This document shows positions 6,801 to 11,650 of a stretch of DNA of 17,029 nt, piece by piece. The stretch covers positions 1 to 17,029 of the forward strand of contig MGQK01000130.1 of assembly GCA_001797815.1 (NCBI GenBank). The letters run 5' to 3'. The stretch comes from Deltaproteobacteria bacterium RBG_13_61_14. GTDB taxonomy: Bacteria > RBG-13-61-14. Below the pieces are notes generated by a model, which was not told where the DNA came from, did no database searches, and worked only from the letters and a program-made list of their open reading frames with translations. Both the position numbers and the translations under genes were made by a program. Position 1 is the first letter of the stretch. Each line of letters begins with the position of its first letter.

Positions 6801-9404
6801 GCTGGCGCAGCCGGTCGGACTCAGCGCGGTGAACAGGCCGGCGCCGTCCACCGAGCCGGGCCCGGAATCAATTCCCCAGGTGACTTGACCGGTGCAGTTC
6901 TCACTGCCCCCGCACTGCCGGGTGCACTGGGCCGAAAGCTGGGCGACATCGCCCTCGGTTACCGTCAGCGTATCGGGAAGGATATCCAGGAGGATCACCG
7001 GGTCATCGGGGTTGACCGTCACGTCGGTGGTGTCGGAGAAAGCGCCGTTGGTCCCCTGGACCGTTTCGGTCACCGCGGTGCAGCCGGGCACCGGACCGGT
7101 GGTGTAAAGCCCGAAGCCGGTAATGGTGCCGGAGCCGGCGATCACCGCCCAGGAGGTGGCGGCGGTGCAGTTGGAGGTGGTGGAATCGCTCCAGGAGCAG
7201 ATCGCGGAGAACTGGAGGCTCGAGCCTTCGTTCACGCTCACCGGCGCATCGGGCTGGATGTCCAGGTCGGTCAAGGCGTTTTCTACGTTCAGGATGAAGG
7301 TGCCGCCGAGGACCGCGGCGAGGCCCTTGCCCAGGGTGTCCGGGGTTCCGGGCAGCCGGCCCTGAATGGTTACCGTGCCGTTGGGCGTGCCGGTGGCGAT
7401 GGCGATCGTCACTTTGGCCCGCCCGTCACTGTTGGGCTGGCCGGAGACGGCGAACACCGTGCCGGCGCTGTAGTTGGCGCCCTTGCTCGGGTCCACGAAC
7501 AGAGTTGCATCGTGGGCGTAGATGCCGCCGAAGATGACCTGGGTTTCGGGATTGATCCCGCCGGTGGTGGCAATGACCTCGAAGATGATGCCGGCCCCAT
7601 TCCGGGGAGTGCCATCCCCATCCACCAGGGTCAGCTCGATGTCATGCGCCGGCCCGCCCGGCACCAGGGTGTTGCCGGGGATGACGGTGTTCTGGATCGC
7701 AATCGGCGCGCCGCCTTTGGGCGAGGTATCGCCGCTGAGCAGGTTCTGGAAAAGGGCGACGTCCATACTGTCCGCCGACCCGTCACCGTCCAAGTCCATC
7801 AAGGTGATGGTATCAGGGTCCACGTTGGCGAAGTTGAGGAGATGGTTGACCAGGTGTTTTTCCAGCAGGAGCTTATCAATGATGGTGGCCCGGTGGTCGC
7901 CGTCCAGGTCCCAGAAAAAATTGGCCCCGGGTTGGGCCGGCGAGGTGAGGAAAAGGTCATCCCCCATGAGCTCGGGATCGGTGAAGTCCACCAGGTATTC
8001 CGCCCCGTCTCCGGCGCCGCTGTCGTCGTAATCAAAGTCCTGCTCCGCGCCCGGGGCGAGCCAATAATAGTCCTGTCCGTCGAGCAGACCGTCGTCGTCC
8101 ATGTCGCGATCGCCGTCATCGTAGTCCAAGGAATCATCCAGCCCGTCCTGGTCGGCATCGCTGAAAGAACAATCTATATCGTCGGCATCGAAGGTGGGAT
8201 CACTGGGCGCAGCCCCGCCGCAGAAGAACACTTCCACCCCGTCCCAGATCCCGCCGTCATCCGTGTCTTGGATATTGGGATCGGTGCCGGTGTCGTTCGG
8301 GTCAAGATAAATGCCGGTGTTGGTCTCCACCCCGTCCCAGAGCAGATCGCCGTCGGAATCGGGGTTCAAGGGATCCGTGCCGGTGTCGCTGGGCCCCATC
8401 CAGCTCCCGGTATTGGTCTCGAAAGCGTCCGGGAGCCCGTCGTGGTCGGTGTCGGCGGTGAAAATGCAAGGATTGGTGCCGAGGTTATATTCATCGAGGT
8501 TGGTAAAGCTGTCCGCGTCGTAATTGCTGTCGCCATCCACCACGGTGGGTTTCATGCAGGAATTATTCCGCTCCCAGTCGTCCCACATGGTGTCGCCGTC
8601 GGTATCCGGGTTGCAGGGATCGGTGGAATTGACGCCGCCGTTATATTCCGCGAGGTTGGTAAGGGTATCAGGGTCCAAATTGCCGTCGGCGTCCGGGACG
8701 TCCGGATCCAGGCCGCAGGGGACATAGATCGTCTCCCAGGTGTCGGGCATACCGTCGCAGTCGGTATCGCCCGGGCAACCCGCCGGCAGCACGTTCAGCA
8801 CTAGGTCGTCCCGGTCGCTGTTCGACCCGGCATCGCAGAAATTGGGTGGTTGGTTGCTGAAAACCACCCGGATGGCCTGGTTACCCGCGAGAGTGCCCAG
8901 CTTGAAAGAAACCTGCAAAACTTTGGATCCAATGCCAGGGCACAGGACAGGGGTGCCCTGAAGCATCCAGGATGGCGAGGAGGGATTGTCGGCCAGGAAC
9001 ACGGAGAGCCGGTCGCTGGAAGTGTTCATGCACCAGACCGTGGCTTCCACCCGGACGGTGTCTCCTGCCAAGAATTGGGTGTGTTGGAGGTCATCCACCA
9101 CGTAAGAATCGAGGGATTCGCTGGCATGGTAAGCGCCCCCTGTGCCATCCACGCAGGGACTGGACATCAGGGTATTAGGTGCGTTGGGCTCTGGTCCAGG
9201 CGGGACCCGGAGGGCGTTGAACAGGCCATTACGGCTGTCAATCAGATCCCCCGGGACATTACACGGGCTGGTCCCGCTGGTGCATTGCGGAGCACCCAGG
9301 GGGGGATTATAGACCGCGATTTCGGCCTGGAGCAGCGCCGGCGCGCAAAAGAAAGCGATGAGGAAGAAGCCCAGAGCCCCAAACGTTTGACGGGAGAGTC
9401 GCAT
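1..9404 (-). CDS. Giant secreted multidomain calcium-binding/adhesion-like protein (C-terminus outside window)
   Basis: One frame stays open from the ATG at 9404 to the window edge, giving at least 3134 codons. The start follows an AAGGAGG box by 7 nt and opens a clear Sec signal peptide (basic MRLSR, hydrophobic core, predicted cut after ALLQA near residue 27). Domains in order by rough residue: beta-rich unknown 28-210; TSP3 repeats 212-468; dockerin-like 499-556; invasin-like Ig 560-700; three Ig-like domains 705-984; TSP3 984-1217; seven-repeat propeller 1242-1584; cohesin-like 1587-1735; dockerin-like 1744-1807; four-copy Cys repeat 1805-2046; Ig-like 2048-2170; two jelly-roll-like domains 2245-2584; carboxypeptidase-regulatory-like 2756-2839; TSP3 2841 onward. 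No enzyme active site was recognised. Such architectures are typical of exported surface or matrix proteins. The role here is inferred; any C-terminal anchor or sorting signal is not visible. It is the last gene of the same-strand cluster, 96 bp after its neighbour. Confidence 0.9.
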   Translation of the reverse strand, partial: MRLSRQTFGALGFFLIAFFCAPALLQAEIAVYNPPLGAPQCTSGTSPCNVPGDLIDSRNGLFNALRVPPGPEPNAPNTLMSSPCVDGTGGAYHASESLDSYVVDDLQHTQFLAGDTVRVEATVWCMNTSSDRLSVFLADNPSSPSWMLQGTPVLCPGIGSKVLQVSFKLGTLAGNQAIRVVFSNQPPNFCDAGSNSDRDDLVLNVLPAGCPGDTDCDGMPDTWETIYVPCGLDPDVPDADGNLDPDTLTNLAEYNGGVNSTDPCNPDTDGDTMWDDWERNNSCMKPTVVDGDSNYDADSFTNLDEYNLGTNPCIFTADTDHDGLPDAFETNTGSWMGPSDTGTDPLNPDSDGDLLWDGVETNTGIYLDPNDTGTDPNIQDTDDGGIWDGVEVFFCGGAAPSDPTFDADDIDCSFSDADQDGLDDSLDYDDGDRDMDDDGLLDGQDYYWLAPGAEQDFDYDDSGAGDGAEYLVDFTDPELMGDDLFLTSPAQPGANFFWDLDGDHRATIIDKLLLEKHLVNHLLNFANVDPDTITLMDLDGDGSADSMDVALFQNLLSGDTSPKGGAPIAIQNTVIPGNTLVPGGPAHDIELTLVDGDGTPRNGAGIIFEVIATTGGINPETQVIFGGIYAHDATLFVDPSKGANYSAGTVFAVSGQPNSDGRAKVTIAIATGTPNGTVTIQGRLPGTPDTLGKGLAAVLGGTFILNVENALTDLDIQPDAPVSVNEGSSLQFSAICSWSDSTTSNCTAATSWAVIAGSGTITGFGLYTTGPVPGCTAVTETVQGTNGAFSDTTDVTVNPDDPVILLDILPDTLTVTEGDVAQLSAQCTRQCGGSENCTGQVTWGIDSGPGSVDGAGLFTALSPTGCASEDAWVSAQHNTYPGVLDSETVTVNNLDNVIAVLLHPNLPNVNESTSLQFGLTCDWQCSPDTDCTATAVWSATGDGTINASGLFTADAVPPSGGTATVTGQDYSLQDSTTVTVINVPVDTDGDGLEDDLELVSGCPNRTNPDSDGDGLCDGGNTVNGTCIGGEDRNNNGTLDAGETNPCDADPDGDGLNDYQEVCYDGNCNAYTTGSDTNPFSDDTDGDLIGDALEATHACLSAVLADTDGDGLADGTEDADHDGVKDSNETDPCDPDTDGDLLNDYAETYTFFTNPLKADSDGDGLDDYQEICYDLDCASYTAGEDTNPNNPDTDGGGLDDYTEVRQSLDPLDPGDDVSCSDNPQPSVEDSRVDKDAGSANAISTALASDGFNEVVFLWEDSRNGNPDVYARLAQGNTLGTNDFQVDQSTGSATRPAAAFASKYLIVWQDNRNGNPDIYARTYLPFGAPVLSDELRMDVDTGSEAATAPRVAATSDTRFFSTWVREGNAIYGRDCNNNFSCGSQVELAAGSTITGQDTFSNRNGFFFLAWAQAGNVQIQKFDTSGNPVGSALTLNTISGTADRPALFCDKDGNCLVAWEDTRRAGGSVDIYGRRYESSTGSAGNEFQVDTGTATGEQSGFPEVTVNSAGEFLVAWQDNRFGDFDIFGQRYDSTGSAVGCEFPVDRGGTANARRPALARLQNGVAVAWQDNRERGTDTDIYMNRYGGPTKQIYLSIPGGQVSPGQEFWLSIMAATNSTTLGQYRLVLLYDPNFLEFIQPPVPMAGDTAFNDPWFANLYPGELEIYGHNVSAEPCTVAGQLHLADIRFRLSGNAPLGITTFINLDQSSGRSEIFNCSYLIVSNEFGLMGVQVPVETPCATYGADQFMDCNGDGILSYDDVITARQLVEGVILNTTGACFTDVGGLQCDINGNGYIDENDIGFLESFIRADFLFAGEDGVCDTAAAPGDVQEIPVGQSVPNLAVCVTAGESVSYYGLVATPADDDVLDSSTVPHVIKAGPDNICDTSAVSTDVQTTPVGEGGVDAICVTAGVQSITYLDLEATAANDDTVLYSNTVADVIQAGPDGVCDTSAVYPDVQTTPVDEGYFSTVCITAGENGVIDSATSGDDYVIDMSLNLAHLCSCVAAGSTTLATSPSYDDIRDDTEGIIAPGDNGKCETTASAPDIQVTPVGKRTATLPGSPKSLELSWPPYSPYYVDVYTEDRVPITVVIKDENGMPRCGISPRFELVAGDGIFENTYSTMAEGIPSCSGIGVTGRPDGKVTVSFIPGSTASTIKVSIPNYFSKCVAFVPPLYLTINPITYQPPPDYLCAYASQAGDSYLGDAINVDVYLTGHPAAGGTVGIVGRSKFLHVFTDRNYYAGSNFGAAGQEGGDMVFYDGFEDGNISDWMILLPHQPYLTLEMSGGTVGFFQGLYNVKAVYPMSPEPLYMAKQLMNLGAYEDIRIGLHAFGGYMAGGEVAIEISIDGNTYIEISRYPILPGFGADNTAPPQDPVPLSLGSFAGIPAVWVRVAFYPMIPDGEIYLEDIYVFGEKSIFSENFEFLSLDLYPLSFDTVTGAQGLWANVVTTINPAGGQGLKFTRLQAGSTVENYILEKRLDLAGLDNAILSFEVKDGGLFNNGILEPSHGFAVQVNDRGGAGKWIELWRMDHASTALEYVEITLSGDYRYQLVGDSAVPGDEFRIRWVARMNSTEGGGDPDAVYLDNVKIQGVTQIGDEFQEIVDQGNGHYSTTINTFAPTYAAGSTIILEPTRVIATYEDSSGLFLDSTWFCPPPPLQYIPRKVVMDTAGLTGAPSPQVWPDTFQVKACEKMQFFVLGRYQGAPAWKREDLTHLFYFSVDGPATISPDGWLQADCFRSTDTLGINVNAIPRYPGIYDPGGSGGGQPTGYLSGKIMHTYPPYAGVANDSVTADSSTDFGGTTLSDGSYSFQDVPIGTYTLKSMKLNYKGKTETGIVVEENETTTKNVYQPTGSDTDGDTTANSSDTDDDNDGVLDVNESGLGTSVNDPDSDDDGYLDGNDAFPTNGSEWADNDGDTTGDNADTDDDNDGLSDTEETTAGSDGYITDQLDYDSDDDGLCDGSTAVMDGSTVLCANGEFTASTNPNKTDTDGDKLSDDIEVVTNSCLAPNTVDTDGDGLWDGDTLGAGEDLNHDGVLDGNETDPCDADSDDDGLNDYKEVVTRPCLDPRDNDTDNDGLLDGTTSGEDKDNDGVVDAGETDPCSEDTDSDLMPDDYEVSNAACLEATTADALQDGDTDGLENIHEYF
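890..1140 (-). other. Carboxypeptidase-regulatory-like beta-sandwich domain in the giant protein
   Basis: Residues about 2756-2839 read GYLSGKI, then TTLSDGSYSFQDVPIGTYTL, then KTETGIVVEENETTTKNV. The G.v...ttdsdGsYsf..vp.G.Ytl core and the trailing beta-strand match the carboxypeptidase regulatory-like (prealbumin-like, Cna-B-related) fold. Such domains usually act as structural stalk modules or for substrate binding in exported proteins. Here it joins the jelly-roll region to the last TSP3 array. Confidence 0.75.
1655..2670 (-). other. Two tandem jelly-roll (MAM/carbohydrate-binding-like) domains in the giant protein
   Basis: Residues about 2245-2400 open with FYDGFEDGNISDWMI and end with GEIYLEDIYVFG; residues about 2402-2584 open with FSENFEF and end with AVYLDNVKIQG. 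The opening F.E.FE.g...W and the closing (I/V)YLD(N/D)(I/V) strand are characteristic of secreted jelly-roll domains of the MAM, LamG or CBM type. The second copy has an extended insertion. Ligand is unknown; carbohydrate or protein binding is the family expectation. Confidence 0.6.
3268..3990 (-). repeat. Four-copy Cys-containing repeat of unassigned family in the giant protein
   Basis: Four copies share the core A-G-x-D-G-[VI]-C-D-T-[SA]-A, then D-V-Q-x-x-P-V, usually followed after about 10 residues by C-[VI]-T-A-G. The first Cys of each copy is at residues 1816, 1879, 1943 and 2031, giving spacings of 63, 64 and 88 residues. The fourth copy is degenerate (GKCETTA, DIQVTPVGKR) and lacks the canonical second half. 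Two Cys per unit suggest a disulfide per repeat in the oxidising envelope. I do not recognise a named domain for it. Confidence 0.8.
3984..4180 (-). other. Dockerin-like EF-hand pair, second copy, directly after the cohesin-like domain
   Basis: Two calcium loops are visible. DCNGDGILSYDD has ligand positions D1744, N1746, D1748 and D1755 and is followed by the helix VITARQLV. DINGNGYIDEND has D1784, N1786, N1788 and D1795 and is followed by IGFLESFI. The spacing of about 40 residues and a loop followed by one helix fit dockerin type I rather than full EF-hands. Dockerins bind cohesins; a cohesin-like domain lies just N-terminal in the same chain. Confidence 0.75.
4200..4646 (-). other. Cohesin-like beta-sandwich domain in the giant protein
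   Basis: Residues about 1587-1735 begin IYLSIPGGQVSPGQEFWLSI, continue with LGQYRLVLLYDPNFLEF, a GELEIYG strand and LHLADIRFRLSGNAPLG. The sequence of a G-[QD]-x-F-x-[LV] strand, the l.yDp..LeF motif, and the later A-x-[IL]-x-F strand followed by a G-[IT]-T turn matches the cohesin/CBM-like nine-strand sandwich. Family members bind dockerins or sugars. It sits between the propeller and a dockerin-like pair. Another carbohydrate-binding-like sandwich is the main alternative. Confidence 0.65.
4655..5680 (-). repeat. Seven-repeat predicted beta-propeller in the giant protein
   Basis: Seven units each end in a W-x-x-x-(R)-x-G-x-x-D-[IV]-Y-x-R-type strand pair: WEDSRNGNPDVYAR, WQDNRNGNPDIYAR, WVREGNAIYGR, WAQAGNVQIQK, WEDTRRAGGSVDIYGR, WQDNRFGDFDIFGQR and WQDNRERGTDTDIYMNR. 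The anchoring Trp codons fall at residues 1257, 1306, 1361, 1408, 1456, 1513 and 1565, a period of 47-57 residues, the size of one four-stranded blade. Seven copies fit a closed seven-bladed propeller. Blades 3 and 4 have diverged most. The ligand is unknown. Confidence 0.75.
5755..6455 (-). repeat. TSP3-type calcium repeat block, second array of the giant protein
   Basis: Residues about 984-1217 hold DTDGDGLEDDLEL, DSDGDGLCDGG, DADPDGDGLNDYQEVC, DTDGDGLADGTE, DPDTDGDLLNDYAE, DSDGDGLDDYQEIC and finally DTDGGGLDDYTEV. These are canonical TSP3 units with regularly placed Asp ligands. Two units share the insert DYQE-[VI]-CYD followed by Y-T-[TA]-G, an internal duplication. The closing DTDGGG...DPLDPGDD phrase resembles ends of TSP3 arrays in myxobacterial-type exported proteins, but here it leads into the propeller. 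Confidence 0.9.
6455..7290 (-). repeat. Three tandem Cys-containing Ig-like domains in the giant protein
   Basis: Three copies of about 90 residues (about 705-795, 796-890, 891-984) share a start of the form L-x-x-x-P-x-x-x-x-V-[NT]-E, then S-x-Q-[FL]-S-x-x-C, a Cys cluster (CSWSDSTTSNC, CTRQCGGSENC, CDWQCSPDTDC), W-x-[VIS] with a G-x-[IV]-[TDN]-x-x-G-L-[FY]-T core, and a final T-x-x-V-T-V strand. The G.is..GlftA core is that of bacterial Ig-like group 2 domains. Such domains form rods in adhesins. The extra cysteines probably make a disulfide in each. Confidence 0.75.
7300..7728 (-). other. Invasin-like (Big_1-type) Ig domain in the giant protein
   Basis: Residues about 560-700 include HDIELTLVDGDGTPRNGAGI near the start, then GTVFAVSGQPNSDGRAKVTI and a run ending GTVTIQGRLPGTPDT. 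The pattern V.D..G.p..ga.v.f.v...G.....t...G.a.v.i..g...G...i is that of invasin/intimin-type Ig domains, which act as rigid spacers in surface proteins. A related domain appears again at about residues 2048-2170 (VVIKDENGMPRCGISPRFEL, then GRPDGKVTVSFIPG). Confidence 0.55.
7738..7912 (-). other. Dockerin-like EF-hand pair, first copy
   Basis: Two calcium loops, DLDGDHRATIID (ligands D499, D501, D503, D510) and DLDGDGSADSMD (D537, D539, D541, D548), are each followed by an amphipathic helix (KLLLEKHL and VALFQNLL). Loop-helix pairs 38 residues apart are the signature of dockerin type I modules, which bind cohesins. The pair is internal, between the first TSP3 block and the invasin-like domain, whereas dockerins are usually terminal. 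Confidence 0.75.
8001..8770 (-). repeat. TSP3-type calcium repeat block, first array of the giant protein
   Basis: Residues about 212-468 carry DTDCDGMPDTWE, DTDGDTMWDDWE, DTDHDGLPDAFE, DSDGDLLWDGVE, DTDDGGIWDGVE, DADQDGLDDSLD and DMDDDGLLDGQD. The early units alternate with N-x-x-EYN-type segments (TNLAEYNGG, TNLDEYNLG). These are calcium-binding TSP3 units. This array is less regular than the third one and precedes the first dockerin-like pair. Confidence 0.88.
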
Positions 9405-9411
9405 CGCGATT

Positions 9412-9418
9412 CCTCCTT
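9412..9418 (-). promoter_or_regulatory. Ribosome binding site of the giant gene
   Basis: The minus strand reads AAGGAGG, then 7 nt, then ATG at 9404. The consensus box at ideal spacing fixes the start, which in turn opens a textbook signal peptide. Confidence 0.85.
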
Positions 9419-9453
9419 GCTGACAAATCCCTGTGGCGGATGAGAATAGTTAA

Positions 9454-9482
9454 ATTTTACTAAGAAATCTCTTCCAACGCAA
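9454..9482 (-). promoter_or_regulatory. Possible sigma70-like promoter ahead of the giant gene
   Basis: On the minus strand TTGCGT (9482-9477) and TAAAAT (9459-9454) are separated by 17 bp inside an AT-rich patch of the 96-bp gap between the upstream stop (9501) and the giant gene ATG (9404). The -10 matches 5 of 6 consensus bases, the -35 only 3 of 6. The region could give the giant gene its own expression, in addition to read-through. No operator palindrome or strong hairpin was seen in the gap. Confidence 0.35.
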
Positions 9483-9500
9483 TCTCCTGCTTCGGGCGCC

Positions 9501-11639
9501 TCATTTGGTGATGACCAGGCTCTTGACCGCGACCGGCCCCTTGGCATCCACAAGCTCGATCTGGGAGATGCGGTCGTAAGCGGCGATCACCCGTCCTTCG
9601 CCCAGGACCACGGTGTCGGTGCCCACCGAGACGCCGGTGTTCGGCTCGATCATGGGCTCTTCCTTGAAGACTACGACCCTCATGCCGGGCTTGACCAGCA
9701 TGTTGGCGCCGAGGTTGATGGTATAGGTCTTGCCTTGCTGGGCCTGGACCTCGCCTTCGAGGATGGGGAAGCCGAGCTTGAGCTTGAGGGCCAGCCCCTG
9801 CATGAGGAAGCGGAGGTTGGACAGGCTCTTGTCCTCGTGAAAGGCGTCCTTTTCCAGGAGAATCTTGGAGGTCTCGGTGTCCACCAAGCGGGCATAGACC
9901 TCGATCGAGCTCTGGCCTTCCTTGACTACGCCCATCACCACCCCTTCGGCCGCGGTGAGCTTGCCCACCTTGACCGATGCGCTCTCGTCGGTCAGCCCCT
10001 CGGCGGAGAGCTTCATCTCCCGCAGCACCGCGTCAATCTGAGAGCGGTCCACGTAGTCGAAGCGCTCCTGCTCGACTAAAGCGGTAACCAGGTTGTCATA
10101 GGCCACTTCCCCGATGTCCTTGACCGCGCCCCCCTCGTAAAACGGGAGCAAAGTGACCGACATGCGGCTGCCCACCTGGTGCACCTTGGGCACCACCCGC
10201 ATCACCCGGATTTCTTTTTCCGCCCGGTTGCCCTTCAAGTCGGTGGCCGCGATCACGATCCGATTGCGGCCGGGCTTGAGCTTGAGGATGTAGTTGAAGA
10301 AGATGTTCTTGCGCTGGCCCTTGATCAGGTTCTTGGCATTCACGCTCAGCTCGGTGATGGGATTGACGTCCGAGACGTTGCCTTCCAGGTAGATCTGGTC
10401 GAAATAAACGGTCTGCTCGGCGATCAGGTCCTTGAGCTTGATCGCCGGCGGCTCGGAATCCATCATGGCGTCGTAGGTGTTGAGCAGGCCCCACCAGATG
10501 TCGTTCTCCGCCACTTGCCGGCGCTCCTCGATATAAGGCATGATCCCATAGGGCAGCGGGCTGTAGCGGAGCGGCCGGAACGGGGCGGCCGGGTTGTAAG
10601 TCTCCGGGTCGTAAAGCCCGGCGTAGCGGGTGGGACCGGGCTGATAGCGCGCGCCCTTGGGCGGGGCGCCCAGGTGGATGGTGCCCGCGGTGGAGTTGCC
10701 GGCCATGTCCACCGCCTTGAACTTGATGGCCTGCTGGCCGGCCAGGTTTAAGCTGGCGGCAAAAACGCCGTCGGTCACTTTCACCGGCTGGCCGTTCAGC
10801 TCCAGCTTTTGCAGGCCGGAGAGGTCGTCGGCAAAGCCCTGGATCCGGACCGAATCGGGCGCCGTCCCTTTCTGGATGTCCTCCACGCTTAAGCGCGGCC
10901 CTTCCCGGTCCACCAAGAGCTTCAGCGTCTGGGTGGTGCTCTTGTCCAGCAGGTCCTTGGCCACCACGGTGATGGTGTTGACGCCCGGCTCCAGATCCAC
11001 CCGTTGGCTGAACGCGATGGTCGGCTCGGCCACCGGCACCAGCACCGGCTGGTCGGCGATCCAGACCTCTTTCACGAACTGGTCGTCCTTGGCCACGCCG
11101 GAAAGAAGGATGGCGGCCTGGTTGGTAACGGCGCGGTCGCGGTGGGAGGTGATCTCCACGGTCGGGGCCGCGGTGTCGGCCTGGGTCTCTTCCAGTTTGG
11201 CCTTGCGCGCCTTGTCCAGGTAATACTGGGCCCGGGCCGACTCGGCACTCGAGAGCGAGGTCTCCAGCTCCTGGATGGCTTGGTCCACCTGCCCCAGCTC
11301 AAAAAGGGCGATGCCCTTTTCCCGGTGGCCGAAGTAATCCGCGAAGTGCATGCCGTAGGTGCGGGCGCGGCGCTGGTCGCCCTCCTTGCGGTCCACCTGG
11401 CGGCGCAGCTTGATGGCATGGTCAAGGTCGGCCAGCGCCGGCTCGTAGCATCCGCCTTCCAGGTAGGACATGCCCCGCTCCTGGTAATTCCACCACTCTT
11501 CGCGGAAATTGCCCTTGACCACCCCATACTTGACCCCGTTCTTGACACATTCCGGCCCCTTGCCGGGCAGGTCCCGGCCGAAGCCGAAGAGGCCCAGGGT
11601 CAACCCGGTCCCGAGTAAAAGAGCTCTGGTGACTTTCAT
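9501..11639 (-). CDS. Exported TPR, Ig-like and CsgG-like domain protein (712 aa)
   Basis: The ATG at 11639 follows a GAGG box and opens a signal peptide (MKVTRALLLGTGLTLGLFGF), so the longer open frame starting at 11843, inside the upstream gene, is rejected. After the signal come TPR-like helices about 45-150 (GIALFELGQVDQAIQELE). Three Ig-like segments follow at about 157-245, 246-323 and 397-480, with N-T-I-T-V-V-A-K-D and N-R-I-V-I-A-A-T-D type strands, split by a Pro/Tyr-rich linker (324-396). A CsgG-like alpha/beta domain spans about 490-625 (MSVTLLPF, FDYVDRSQIDAVLREM, KVGKLTAAEGVVMG), then a beta-domain to the end resembling the C-terminal domain of FlgT. It should act in the periplasm or at the envelope; the domains suggest a scaffold or adaptor, not an enzyme. 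It starts 11 bp after the barrel gene stop, so the two are surely co-transcribed. Exact function unknown. Confidence 0.88.
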   Translation of the reverse strand: MKVTRALLLGTGLTLGLFGFGRDLPGKGPECVKNGVKYGVVKGNFREEWWNYQERGMSYLEGGCYEPALADLDHAIKLRRQVDRKEGDQRRARTYGMHFADYFGHREKGIALFELGQVDQAIQELETSLSSAESARAQYYLDKARKAKLEETQADTAAPTVEITSHRDRAVTNQAAILLSGVAKDDQFVKEVWIADQPVLVPVAEPTIAFSQRVDLEPGVNTITVVAKDLLDKSTTQTLKLLVDREGPRLSVEDIQKGTAPDSVRIQGFADDLSGLQKLELNGQPVKVTDGVFAASLNLAGQQAIKFKAVDMAGNSTAGTIHLGAPPKGARYQPGPTRYAGLYDPETYNPAAPFRPLRYSPLPYGIMPYIEERRQVAENDIWWGLLNTYDAMMDSEPPAIKLKDLIAEQTVYFDQIYLEGNVSDVNPITELSVNAKNLIKGQRKNIFFNYILKLKPGRNRIVIAATDLKGNRAEKEIRVMRVVPKVHQVGSRMSVTLLPFYEGGAVKDIGEVAYDNLVTALVEQERFDYVDRSQIDAVLREMKLSAEGLTDESASVKVGKLTAAEGVVMGVVKEGQSSIEVYARLVDTETSKILLEKDAFHEDKSLSNLRFLMQGLALKLKLGFPILEGEVQAQQGKTYTINLGANMLVKPGMRVVVFKEEPMIEPNTGVSVGTDTVVLGEGRVIAAYDRISQIELVDAKGPVAVKSLVITK

Positions 11640-11642
11640 GGT

Positions 11643-11649
11643 CTTCCTC
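11643..11649 (-). promoter_or_regulatory. Ribosome binding site of the TPR/CsgG-like gene
   Basis: The minus strand reads GAGGAAG; its GAGG core lies 6 nt before the ATG at 11639. It lies within the 11-bp gap after the barrel gene stop and selects this ATG over the upstream in-frame ATG at 11843. Confidence 0.7.
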
Positions 11650-11650
11650 G

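Noticed and set aside
1-8770. Direct DNA repeats resembling a CRISPR or tandem satellite array
   Set aside because: The repetition follows the protein-level TSP3, Ig and propeller units with variable spacing in one coding frame; there are no identical repeats with uniform spacers.
12-9443. Long plus-strand open frames (for example 12-1967, 3423-6413, 6486-8804) rich in Val, Ile and Gly
   Set aside because: They are codon-for-codon antisense shadows of the giant minus-strand gene: Asp codons GAC/GAT read as GTC/ATC on the other strand, giving long Val/Ile-rich frames. They lack ribosome binding sites, signal motifs and recognisable domains.
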